A stretch of 43,168 bases of DNA from Archaeoglobi archaeon JdFR-42 (GTDB taxonomy: Archaea; Halobacteriota; Archaeoglobi; Archaeoglobales; JdFR-42). Position 1 is the first letter of the stretch. The number at the start of each line of letters is the position of its first letter. The stretch is from assembly GCA_002010305.1 (NCBI GenBank), contig MTND01000021.1, positions 35,926-79,093 on the forward strand. Direction: 5' to 3'. A program made the translations under genes and the position numbers. Under the pieces are notes generated by a model, which ran no database searches, had not been told where the DNA came from, and saw only the letters and a list, made by a program, of their open reading frames with translations. Positions 16,627-24,671 of the stretch are shown piece after piece.

Positions 16627-17372
16627 TTATCTCCAGATTGCCATCTTAACCGTGATGATATGTGGCTTGAAAGATGTATTGAGCCATGTGTACACTGGAC
16701 CTTCTACCTCTCCCTTTTCCAGCATAACTTCTACAAGCTCGTAGATATCCCTGAACCTGCCACTGCATCATTCCTGTCTGTTACATTGGTCACAATATCA
16801 TATTTCAGATCTATTAATAGGCTGGTGCTTTTCCTTCTGAATAGCTCTTCTGAAATACCACCATCTTTATAATCCTTCATTGCTGATGAAAGCTCTGCAA
16901 CTACAAGAGGTAATCTCTCCGATATGATACTCTTCAAAGGACTAATGTTTACTGGAGTGAAAAGAATAGTCCTGGCATGATACTCTCCACTATAAGGTTC
17001 TCCTACCGACTTGCGAGTTACAACTCCTAATATGGGTTCGTATTCCATTGAAATATTATAGTGGTAACTTGGAGGTAAAAGACTGGACATCACTGAGTTG
17101 ATCGTACTCTCTAAGCCGATACTTTCATTGTAACAGACCTCCCTGACAATCATTTCCCGGACTGTAAGATGATAGCTGCCATTAATTTCAATTAACCTGG
17201 TATTCAGGAGATCAAACAGAGCTGCTTCAGCCAGATTCTTTTTCCCAGTATGCAATAATACATTATGAGATAGATCAGAGTACTGGGGGTGTATTATAAT
17301 GACAATGGCCACTGAAACCATGGAAAGGAATATTAACGCATCGATAAGAGAAGAGAATCCAGAATCGTCTAT
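16627..17372 (-). pseudogene. Pilin-like anchored protein with AUA start and internal frameshift
   Basis: The uninterrupted ATG-initiated frame (17321-16731) cuts into a membrane helix and ends at a TAG. The same frame reads upstream as DDSGFSSLIDALIFLS joined to MVSVAIVIII, a complete pilin-like N-terminus. No ATG, GTG or TTG lies in that upstream stretch; the codon in place is ATA (17372-17370), overlapping the stop of the preceding gene and 6 nt after a GGAGGT Shine-Dalgarno. At the other end, a -1 shift between about 16768 and 16731 opens a protein-like extension (RDIYELVEVMLEKGEVEG and on) to a TAA at 16629-16627, 4 nt before the next gene. Together these suggest one gene of about 245 codons carrying two lesions, or errors in the assembly. 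Confidence 0.6.
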
Positions 17373-17806
17373 GGAACCACCTCCACTATCATCTGACCAG
17401 GAACTTGCAATAATTCATCAAACTCAATAATCACAGGAAGCTGCATTGTCACTGGTCTTCCATTCTTAACCCCCTTCTCGATTATCCAAACCATTCCATT
17501 TCCACTTACCTCAATTCTAAAATAAAAAAAGAAAGAAGGTATTTCATCTGAATTGTTGCTAAAATATTCTAGCCTCTCGACCTTCAATACACCAGGGGAT
17601 TCCCCAAGATAGTTTTCTATGAGATGGCTGGAAAAAAGCATCAAACTCTGAACGTTTTGTTCTATTTCTTCTGATTCCATCATATCCCCATAAGTAGCCA
17701 TTAAAAAGGATAAAAAGAGCATAAAACCAATAATCACCAGAATCAGGGATATTAGATCGAACAAAGAGTCCATTCCTTTTTCATTCAAAGATAACGATAA
17801 GCCCAT
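17369..17806 (-). CDS. Pilin-like small membrane-anchored protein
   Basis: A 145-aa protein with a short charged N-terminus ending NEKG, a helix DSLFDLISLILVIIGFML, and a soluble beta-rich C-terminal region (VSGNGMVWIIEKG). The Lys-Gly then hydrophobic helix starting at Met-Asp-Ser is the layout of a class III (prepilin peptidase-type) signal. The start at 17806 overlaps the previous gene by 26 nt; an internal ATG further in (GMDSLF) would remove the signal region, so the longer start is preferred. Third of five cluster genes. Function inferred only from context. Confidence 0.6.
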   Translation of the reverse strand: MGLSLSLNEKGMDSLFDLISLILVIIGFMLFLSFLMATYGDMMESEEIEQNVQSLMLFSSHLIENYLGESPGVLKVERLEYFSNNSDEIPSFFFYFRIEVSGNGMVWIIEKGVKNGRPVTMQLPVIIEFDELLQVPGQMIVEVVP

Positions 17807-18329
17807 ATTTCATAACACCATTTGAGGTATTCACATGAATGAGAGCCTTTCCCAGCTTCATCTCCTTCCAGAACACAGCTGGACTGGTAGAAAGTTCCAA
17901 GCCAGCTTCATCCACATATTTCATAAACTGGTCCATGTCTTGTTGATCAAGAGGGTTAGTGAAATTTCCGGAATGGTTGTACATTGAGGCAAGATATCTA
18001 TGGAAGGCCTTAAGATCCTTGAAAGGCATTACCACCAGCGGCAAAGGAGTTTTCATAACATAACTCATTTCATCTACAGTTAATGTAAAATACTCTCTGG
18101 ATATCTCCAGTTTTCCTTCAAAACTCACATATACCTCTTTCTCCATTTGAGCTCTGCCAAGCTCTGATATTACTCTGCTTATTTTGCTTGCTTCTGCCTC
18201 TATTTCAAGCTCTCTGTTATAAGCATCAATTACGCCTGATAACCTCAAAACAACAGTTATCAAGACAAGAGAAATGAGCAATAGTCCAATTTTTGAATAT
18301 ATAAGTTCTAACCACCCTTCATCGCTCAT
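17781..18329 (-). CDS. Pilin-like small membrane-anchored protein
   Basis: A 182-aa protein with start MSDEGWLELIYSKIG, followed by the helix LLLISLVLITVVLRLSGVI and a soluble region including YNRELEIEAEASKISRVI. A longer reading begins at 18374 but would overlap the upstream gene by 56 nt; the ATG at 18329 overlaps by only 11 nt and puts Asp-Glu-Gly directly before the hydrophobic helix, as in the neighbours. The start is therefore set at 18329. Second of five cluster genes. No enzymatic motif is seen. Confidence 0.6.
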   Translation of the reverse strand: MSDEGWLELIYSKIGLLLISLVLITVVLRLSGVIDAYNRELEIEAEASKISRVISELGRAQMEKEVYVSFEGKLEISREYFTLTVDEMSYVMKTPLPLVVMPFKDLKAFHRYLASMYNHSGNFTNPLDQQDMDQFMKYVDEAGLELSTSPAVFWKEMKLGKALIHVNTSNGVMKYGLIVIFE

Positions 18330-18804
18330 ATTCAACGACTCTGATCCCCAAAACACTTCTGTTTGAAATCTCAAATATCTTGATTTCCAGAATATGGCTT
18401 CCTGGATAGAGAACTACCGGCCGATCTTCAAGTCGCTCATCAAACCTGTAAAAATCCAGTTCATTTACATAGATTTTCATATCACCTCCTGCTTTAAAAA
18501 ACATATTATTACGGCCTCCTTCTCTAATAACACCATTGTCAGAAGGGAGGCCCCCAATAACCACTATGTTCACATCAACTGGTATGTGTATATTCACCTT
18601 TTGCCAGTTTACAAGCCCTGTTGATGCCATGGTTTCTCCTAAAGTAGTAATTTTCAATAATTCCTTTTCCATCATTCGCTGGCTTTTCTCAAACTCCATA
18701 TCCTTGATAAGGTCGACAGCAACTCCCAGAAGAATCAGAACTAGCACCAGAGGAACTACTATTCTGAAAGACAAACCCTCCATCAAAGGCCTCCACTCAT
18801 CCAA
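18319..18804 (-). CDS. Pilin-like small membrane-anchored protein, first of the cluster
   Basis: A 161-aa protein with N-terminus ending MEG, then the helix LSFRIVVPLVLVLILLGVAV, and a charged linker (FEKSQRMMEKELLKITT) before a soluble beta-rich domain. It has Gly before the hydrophobic helix, as in the next three genes. No pilus ATPase (TadA/FlaI-type), TadC-type platform or prepilin peptidase is encoded nearby, so the assembly machinery, if any, is elsewhere. The gene starts the operon; the upstream spacer (18805-19006) is shared with the divergent ArsA gene. Confidence 0.6.
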   Translation of the reverse strand: MDEWRPLMEGLSFRIVVPLVLVLILLGVAVDLIKDMEFEKSQRMMEKELLKITTLGETMASTGLVNWQKVNIHIPVDVNIVVIGGLPSDNGVIREGGRNNMFFKAGGDMKIYVNELDFYRFDERLEDRPVVLYPGSHILEIKIFEISNRSVLGIRVVEYER

Positions 18805-18954
18805 TTCATAATCTATTTATTAATTTTTCCAAATATTAACAGACGATTCTGTGGGGGAAAATATATGTATAAAGATACACTCTCCAGAATTCGAATTATT
18901 GACATTCAGACTATTCCATTTAAGGTAAAAATAGTAGATTGAGAGTAAAGAAGG

Positions 18955-18966
18955 ATATTTATATGG
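18955..18966 (+). promoter_or_regulatory. TATA-like element before the ArsA gene
   Basis: ATATTTATATGG lies 41-52 nt upstream of the ATG at 19007, leaving room for a short 5' leader with a GTGATGATG region. Assignment rests on position and base content only. Confidence 0.4.
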
Positions 18967-19006
18967 TCATTGATTGTGATTAATGGATTAAGGCAGTGAT
19001 GATGAA

Positions 19007-20170
19007 ATGAGGATAATTCTGTTTACGGGAAAAGGAGGAGTAGGCAAAACAACCATAGCGGCTGCTACCGGAATAACTGTAGCAGATGAGGGAAAAGAGT
19101 GTTTAGTGATATCTACTGATCCCGCCCATAGTCTTTCAGATTCCTTCGATAGAGATCTTGGACCAGATCCAGTTAAAATTACTGAGAATCTTTACGGTCA
19201 AGAGATTGATGTTCAGCATGAGTTGAACCGGTACTGGGGAGTAATAAAAAATTATTTGATTACCCTTTTCAGATCTCAGGGGCTGGACGATGTACTGGCT
19301 GAAGAACTGGCTGTTCTGCCAGGATTTGATGAATTGGCCAGCTTACTTTATGTGCTGAAATACCATAATGAGAATGGATTTGATTGCTTAATACTGGATT
19401 GTGCGCCTACAGGGGAGACGCTTCGTCTCCTCAGTTTTCCAGAAATGGCAAGATGGTACATGGACAGATTTTTTGGAATTGAAAAAAAGTTGCTGAAGCT
19501 TATCAGGCCAGTGGCAGAAAGTGTCACTAAAATTCCCATGCCCACAGAAGAGGTGATGGATAACATCGAAGAGCTGTACATAAACCTCAGTCGCATCAAA
19601 GATATTCTTGAAGGAGATTCCACTACTGTAAGACTGGTGAGTGTACCGGAAAAAATGGTAATCAGAGAAACTCAGAGGGCTTACACTTACCTCAACCTGT
19701 TTGGTTACAATGTCGATCTCATGGTAATTAACAAAGTCATTCCTGAATTAGAGGGAGGATATCTGACAGAATGGCGAAAGATTCAGGAAAAATATCTGGA
19801 TACCATGGCTAATATATTTCCTATTCCAAAAAAGTATGTGAAACTGTACCAGCAAGAAGTGTATGGCTTGGATTTGCTGAGAAAAGTGGGTGAAGAGATT
19901 TATGGGGGGGAGGATCCCCTTACCAGATACGTGCAGGAGAGGCCTATGAGGTTATTCAAAAAAAATGGTGAGTATGTATTGAGCCTTAGAGTGCCTTTTG
20001 CAAAAAAAGAAGAAATAGATATTATGAAGCGAGGTGATGAATTAATTATAATTACAAAAAACTGGAAACGGATTTTATTTCTCCCACAAGTTCTTTCCGG
20101 AAAAGAGGCTGTTGGGGCTACATTTACCGATGGCAGACTTGAGATAACTTTCAATGAAAAAGTTATATGA
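19007..20170 (+). CDS. ArsA/Get3-family ATPase
   Basis: A 387-aa, single-domain ATPase of the ArsA/Get3 (TRC40) type. It has the deviant Walker A FTGKGGVGKTTIAAATG at residues about 7-22, the signature DCAPTGETLRLLSFP in the switch II region, and a C-terminal alpha-crystallin-like domain (YVLSLRVPF ... GRLEITF) found in many archaeal members. These proteins handle tail-anchored membrane proteins or metalloids. No arsenic genes are nearby, so the targeting role is more likely. The Get3 CxxC zinc motif is not visible. A small acidic protein follows. Confidence 0.85.
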   Translation: MRIILFTGKGGVGKTTIAAATGITVADEGKECLVISTDPAHSLSDSFDRDLGPDPVKITENLYGQEIDVQHELNRYWGVIKNYLITLFRSQGLDDVLAEELAVLPGFDELASLLYVLKYHNENGFDCLILDCAPTGETLRLLSFPEMARWYMDRFFGIEKKLLKLIRPVAESVTKIPMPTEEVMDNIEELYINLSRIKDILEGDSTTVRLVSVPEKMVIRETQRAYTYLNLFGYNVDLMVINKVIPELEGGYLTEWRKIQEKYLDTMANIFPIPKKYVKLYQQEVYGLDLLRKVGEEIYGGEDPLTRYVQERPMRLFKKNGEYVLSLRVPFAKKEEIDIMKRGDELIIITKNWKRILFLPQVLSGKEAVGATFTDGRLEITFNEKVI

Positions 20171-20237
20171 GATGGAGTATACTTGTAGTAACAAATAGAT
20201 TAAATAGAGTGAACTCAGAAGGATCTATGGTGGAAAT

Positions 20238-20447
20238 ATGAAGGAGAAAGATTACAAGGAGATTACAATTAAAATTCCGGCAAAATTTCCTGAGATCATC
20301 CCAAAAGAAGCGAAGGTTCATATGCTCAATGCCTACAAAGAATTTCTTCTCGCAATAAAAGAGCTAACTGAAGAGGGTATTAAAAGGATTGAGGAAGAGA
20401 TTAGTGAATCCGAAGAAAAGAAACTGAAAAAGATAGAGGTAAAATAA
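20238..20447 (+). CDS. Small charged protein (69 aa)
   Basis: Mainly charged: KEKDYKEITIKIPAKFPEI, then a long predicted helix (LTEEGIKRIEEEISESEEK). It has no cysteines or membrane segment. It lies 68 nt downstream of the ArsA gene with a TATA-like GATTAAATAGAG (about 20197-20208) and a GGTGG before the ATG, so it may have its own promoter. Not recognised. Confidence 0.55.
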   Translation: MKEKDYKEITIKIPAKFPEIIPKEAKVHMLNAYKEFLLAIKELTEEGIKRIEEEISESEEKKLKKIEVK

Positions 20448-21013
20448 GTAAAATAGATGATTGCTGTATTATTTCATTCTAGATCATGATTTTCATTTAT
20501 TTCAGGGAATCAATCTCGCTGATACAAACTTAACAGATAGTATCCTAGATTATGCAGGTGAATTCATATATCGTGTTAAGATCAATATTCCTAAAGCTTT
20601 TGCAATATGCACGACTTACTGACTTCTCTTTATCTTACCACCAGCAAATATTAGAAGTCTTATTCCGCTTTGAGTTTGATGAGTTTGATATATTCACTTT
20701 TGAATAAACAATACATATCTCTCATTTAGCATATATCTCATTTTTGCGATAACAATATATTGATAAAGCAGAAGAGAGAGGATATCTCAGAAATTCGAAT
20801 AAACATTTATTCCTCTATTTCAGTAATCGTCCGTATTGTATTTCCGCGAGTGTCAACAAAGTACTATGATGTAGTACCAGAGAATTGCATGACCTCTGTG
20901 GATACCCCGCTACTTCTGTGACAGAATCCATATCAAATTAAATCAAAATCTTTTAACTCGCCTCTTTTTAAAAATTCGGAAGATTTATTAATTAACATTC
21001 AAACTCATATATC
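20448..21013. other. Gene-free 566-nt stretch
   Basis: AT-rich and broken by stops in all frames that I checked by eye. It holds a 6-bp perfect inverted repeat (GTACTA-TGATG-TAGTAC) at 20861-20877 and a promoter-like TTTATTAATTAA at 20984-20995 just before the DUF6125 gene. No tRNA, rRNA or repeat family was recognised. Confidence 0.4.
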
Positions 21014-21523
21014 ATGAATTCTTTTCCCTTAGAAAACAGAGAAGAACTTAAAGCTTATCTTGAATTTCTTTTGAGACAATATCGCCTGGTAGATGCTCTC
21101 TGGTTTCTTAATGTGGAGAGAAGATTTGGAACTGAAACTGCAGAAAAAATAAATGAAGAGATATGGGTCAAGATTGGAGAATTGGCTGCGAGGGAGATAA
21201 AAGAGCGATTTCAAATAGGAAAGGGCCTTGAAGAGTTTGCCCGGGCATTCATGCTATACCCATGGAGCATACTGATATCTCATGAAATAGAGAAGGGGGA
21301 AGATAAGTTAATAATTAAAACACCCCACTGTCCACCCCAAGAAGCAAGGAAAAAACAGGGTCTTGGAGAATTTGCGTGCAAATCTATGCATGTAAGAGAG
21401 TTGACCAACTTTGCTCGTGTGATCGATGAAAATATCGAGGTTGTATGCCTTTATGCTCCACCAGACGAACACCCTCCAGATGTATGGTGTGAGTGGGAGA
21501 TTAAACTTAATACCAGAGAATGA
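21014..21523 (+). CDS. DUF6125-type protein
   Basis: A 169-aa soluble protein. The N-terminal helical part (LRQYRLVDALWFLNVERRFG) and the later HCPPQEARKKQGLGEFACK segment match the DUF6125-type proteins I know from anaerobes, although no catalytic role is established for them. The cysteine pair may bind metal or act catalytically, as in the related L-2-amino-thiazoline-4-carboxylate hydrolase-like proteins. It is coupled by a 4-nt overlap (ATGA) to the MFS gene, suggesting joint work on a transported small molecule. Confidence 0.65.
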   Translation: MNSFPLENREELKAYLEFLLRQYRLVDALWFLNVERRFGTETAEKINEEIWVKIGELAAREIKERFQIGKGLEEFARAFMLYPWSILISHEIEKGEDKLIIKTPHCPPQEARKKQGLGEFACKSMHVRELTNFARVIDENIEVVCLYAPPDEHPPDVWCEWEIKLNTRE

Positions 21524-22722
21524 AGGATATGGACAGAATTTACCGCGGATGGGTGGTAACTGCATCCACCTTTGTGATTCTTTTCATTGTATTTGGCATA
21601 TCATACTCTTTTGGAATATTTTTTAATTCCCTCTTGAGAGAATTCGGGGCTTCAAGAGAGAGTATCTCTCTGATCTTCTCTATCCACATCTTCATTCTGT
21701 TTATTTCGGGAGCCTTCTTTGGAAGACTTTCAGATGTGATGTCACCAAAGATAGTAATTGGCCTTGGAATTGCACTCATTTCTTTTGGACTGATAATATC
21801 CAGTTTTGCCAAAGAGATCTGGCATCTTTATATCTCATATGGCGTTATTTTTGCTCTGGGGATCGGGGCTGCATATATTCCGTCTATATCAACTATGCAA
21901 CAGTGGTTTATAGAACGTGGTGGCACTGCAGCAGGCATAGCCAATACCGGCATAGGGTTTGGAAGTCTCGCCATCGCACCCATCGCGGCTCATATGAACA
22001 TAACCATCGGATGGAGATACTCTTTCATTATATTCGGGGTTTTGTCTTTATTGGTGTTGACTATTGCAGTACTATTTCAAACACAACCTGAAGATATATC
22101 TGGGAGAGGCGTTGAATTCCATTTTACAGATTTATTTCGATCCAGACCATTTTTATTGCTTTTTACTGCAATCCTTTTAGGCGACATATCTATCTATATT
22201 TCCATAGCACATATTGTTCCATACGCTATTGACAGAGGGGTGGGAGATGTGATGGCATCCACTATCCTTGGAATGCTCGGTGGAGCCGGAATAGCTGGAA
22301 GATTTGGAATGGGGTATCTCTCAGATACATTGGGGAAGGACAAAGGCCTGATAATATGTTTTCTTGGCATGGGACTGGTCATAATCTGGTTGATCATGGC
22401 AGAAACATATTGGATGTTCATGCTATTCTCTCTTGTATTTGGTTTTACTTATGGAGGGTTCGTAGCCTTGCTTTCTCCAATTGCCATGGATCTTTTTGGA
22501 AGAGATAATCTGAGCTCTATTATAGGAGCTCTATTTGCAGCTGCTGGAATTGGTGCTCTGATTGGACCTACTATGGCCGGAAGTTTATACGATTCCTTCG
22601 GAAGTTATATGATCCCTTTCACAATAAGTGGGATTTCAAGTCTTGTAGCCGCAGGACTGATGATCTCTCTTAAAAAAAGTGGTGATGATTGCAGTTTGAC
22701 TCCCAAATACCCTGAATCTTAA
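21520..22722 (+). CDS. MFS transporter, oxalate/formate antiporter-like
   Basis: A 400-aa, 12-helix MFS protein. It has the N-terminal YRGWVVTASTFVILFIVFG typical of the oxalate/formate antiporter and monocarboxylate porter group, the loop motif GRLSDVMSPK, and in the second half RFGMGYLSDTLGKDKG. Substrates in this group are small carboxylates. The start overlaps the DUF6125 stop, so both proteins are made from one message. Two further Met codons lie close to the start and could also serve. Confidence 0.82.
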   Translation: MKDMDRIYRGWVVTASTFVILFIVFGISYSFGIFFNSLLREFGASRESISLIFSIHIFILFISGAFFGRLSDVMSPKIVIGLGIALISFGLIISSFAKEIWHLYISYGVIFALGIGAAYIPSISTMQQWFIERGGTAAGIANTGIGFGSLAIAPIAAHMNITIGWRYSFIIFGVLSLLVLTIAVLFQTQPEDISGRGVEFHFTDLFRSRPFLLLFTAILLGDISIYISIAHIVPYAIDRGVGDVMASTILGMLGGAGIAGRFGMGYLSDTLGKDKGLIICFLGMGLVIIWLIMAETYWMFMLFSLVFGFTYGGFVALLSPIAMDLFGRDNLSSIIGALFAAAGIGALIGPTMAGSLYDSFGSYMIPFTISGISSLVAAGLMISLKKSGDDCSLTPKYPES

Positions 22723-23059
22723 GGTTTCTCTATCTAGAGTTTGGAACTAGATTCTCAGTCTTTGACTACCGAAAATGAGTAAATAAGGCCACGGTATCAT
22801 GAAAACTTTCATCTCTTTTGAAGGTTTTTTACTCATTAGATCCTTTAAAATACCAGAAAGATGACTGAGATCGTTCTTCATCTCTACAGAATTTTTCGAA
22901 TTATTTTTTAAATAGCTCTTATTTCATCATAGAAGATGATTCTTTAATAACATATAATCCACAATCAATCAATATTGTAAAGCATAGCTTTGCAAATTGT
23001 CAACTTCTGTTGAGAATACTTTCTCATTTAGAGGTGCTTAATGCAAACTATTCAGAGGC
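22723..23059. other. Convergent intergenic region with palindromes
   Basis: A 337-nt spacer between the 3' ends of two convergent genes. It contains the near-palindrome at 22975-22995 and a second dyad (GTCAAC-TTCT-GTTGAG) at 22999-23014. No T-tract terminator follows them. No open frame is convincing. Confidence 0.45.
22975..22995. repeat. 21-nt palindrome TTGTAAAGC-ATA-GCTTTGCAA
   Basis: Nine-base arms with one mismatch around ATA. A copy with two substitutions occurs at 30922-30942. One copy is between convergent 3' ends and the other in a divergent promoter region, so a single promoter role does not explain both. Confidence 0.6.
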
Positions 23060-24562
23060 TCAAAGATAACAGATTCTACAAGCGTCGCATTCAGATTTAC
23101 AAGAGGATGTAGTGGTTCCTGAAAAGGTCTTTTTATATTCTCTCTTTAAAAACCCCTTGTTGATTATTTTAATATTATCCCAAGGTAGATCGTCATTCAG
23201 GTCCAGAGAACCAAGATAACTCTTGAATCCCAGCCCAATCTCCTTCAGAGATTTACGAATTGCCATCAAACCTCCCCCAAGGTGGTAAGCCCTTTTCATT
23301 ATTGTTCCAACCTTTCTATCTGCTCTGGCCAAGATACATTGTAGAGCGGCAGAATTATATTCCTCTATCTCTACTCTAGCATATCCTTTCAGATTTTTTT
23401 TCAGCAATCGCACTTTCTGTACGTAGTCCCTTTTGGATATAAAAGAGAGCCACTGAAAAGGGGTGTGTGGTTTAGGGACAAGAGGATTAACACTCACAGA
23501 GACTTTTGCACCCATACTTCTGATTTTTTTAAAGAGATTAGTGAGACTTTCGATATCTTCTTCAGTTTCGCCAGGAAGTCCTATAATAACATAAAACTTG
23601 AGCTGACGAATTCCAGCATTAATCAAGTGTTCAGAAGCCTGTAAAAATTCAGAATCTTGTATTTTTTTATTTACAAACCACCTCACTTTTTGACTGGTTT
23701 CTGGAGCCATGGTTACTGTTTTCTGTCCCTTTTTTTTAAGAAATTGCGCAACAGTCTCATCAACTATAGAGGGGCGAAGGGATGGAAATGAGACATCCAC
23801 ATCGAAATCCTGAAAGATTTCGAGAAGTTGATGCATTCTGGAATAATGGGATGATGGGTTGATCACAACAATTTTCTCTGGACTCGATTCTTCTAAGGCC
23901 TTTTCAAGTATCACTCTGATAGTAGATATCTGCCTTTCCCTCCCCGGTCTGAATATATAACCTCCCATGCAGAATCTACATCCCTCTACACATCCTCTTC
24001 CAACCTCAAGGATGAAAGCATTTCCAAAAGAACTTTTTGAGGTCATCACCTGCCGTGTTGGAAAATATACGTCAAGATCCATCATATATGCACGTTTTAC
24101 CTTCCCATTCAGAGATGGAGAACATACGTTAGGGGTGGATATTGGATCTACCCCCTCAGCCAGCTCTCTTACAACAGATATTAGATTAAATTCTGCCTCA
24201 CCCACATAAAAATAATCTACATACTCTCTCAAAGCATTCGGGTTAACGCAGCAAGGACCCCCAGCAATTTTAATCTTATCAAAAATTTTTTCTTCTTCGA
24301 TGATTCTGATGATGTTAAAGGCATCCAGTTCAAATTGCCAGCAAAAAGCTATTACATCAAAATCTCTAAGTGGAGAACCCGTCTCCAGACTTTTTCGATG
24401 ATCAAGGAAAAACCTCTCACAGTATACCCCATCTATTCCATTCAGAAGATCATATACAATCCTCAACCCCAAGTTAGACATACCAGCGCTGTATAAATTG
24501 GGATATACCAAAGCAATCCTAAAGTTTTTCATAGGGTTTTTCTGGACTACATTCCACTCCAC
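23060..24562 (-). CDS. B12-binding-type radical SAM protein
   Basis: A 500-aa protein. The N-terminal part has the cobalamin-domain-like PNLYSAGMSNLGLRIVYDLL and the order of a B12-binding fold. The radical SAM motif CVEGCRFCMGGYIFRPGR (C-x3-C-x2-C) is near residue 190. GLPGETEEDIESL is the second conserved SAM-domain signature. The C-terminus is cysteine-rich (CKSECDACRICYL), a possible extra metal site. It resembles archaeal YgiQ-like/TIGR-type radical SAM proteins of unknown substrate. The GTG start at 24562 lies 21-30 nt after a TATA-like TAATATATCG (24583-24592), consistent with a leaderless message. Confidence 0.8.
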   Translation of the reverse strand: MEWNVVQKNPMKNFRIALVYPNLYSAGMSNLGLRIVYDLLNGIDGVYCERFFLDHRKSLETGSPLRDFDVIAFCWQFELDAFNIIRIIEEEKIFDKIKIAGGPCCVNPNALREYVDYFYVGEAEFNLISVVRELAEGVDPISTPNVCSPSLNGKVKRAYMMDLDVYFPTRQVMTSKSSFGNAFILEVGRGCVEGCRFCMGGYIFRPGRERQISTIRVILEKALEESSPEKIVVINPSSHYSRMHQLLEIFQDFDVDVSFPSLRPSIVDETVAQFLKKKGQKTVTMAPETSQKVRWFVNKKIQDSEFLQASEHLINAGIRQLKFYVIIGLPGETEEDIESLTNLFKKIRSMGAKVSVSVNPLVPKPHTPFQWLSFISKRDYVQKVRLLKKNLKGYARVEIEEYNSAALQCILARADRKVGTIMKRAYHLGGGLMAIRKSLKEIGLGFKSYLGSLDLNDDLPWDNIKIINKGFLKREYKKTFSGTTTSSCKSECDACRICYL

Positions 24563-24642
24563 ACTCCATAATGGCTGTGTATCGATATATTAGATTAATC
24601 CCTGATGATATAGTCAAATCCATGGCAATATTAACACAATAA

Positions 24643-24650
24643 CATATATA
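24643..24650 (+). promoter_or_regulatory. TATA box of the NMD3-Taw2 operon
   Basis: CATATATA lies 22-29 nt before the ATG at 24672, the spacing of an archaeal TATA box feeding a leaderless start. Confidence 0.5.
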
Positions 24651-24671
24651 TCGAAAAAGCATCCAAAAGAG

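Noticed and set aside
16731-17321. ATG-initiated reading of the pilin-like gene as a complete CDS
   Set aside because: It removes the helix-forming residues and the extension in the next frame; the upstream Shine-Dalgarno and overlap fit the ATA start better.
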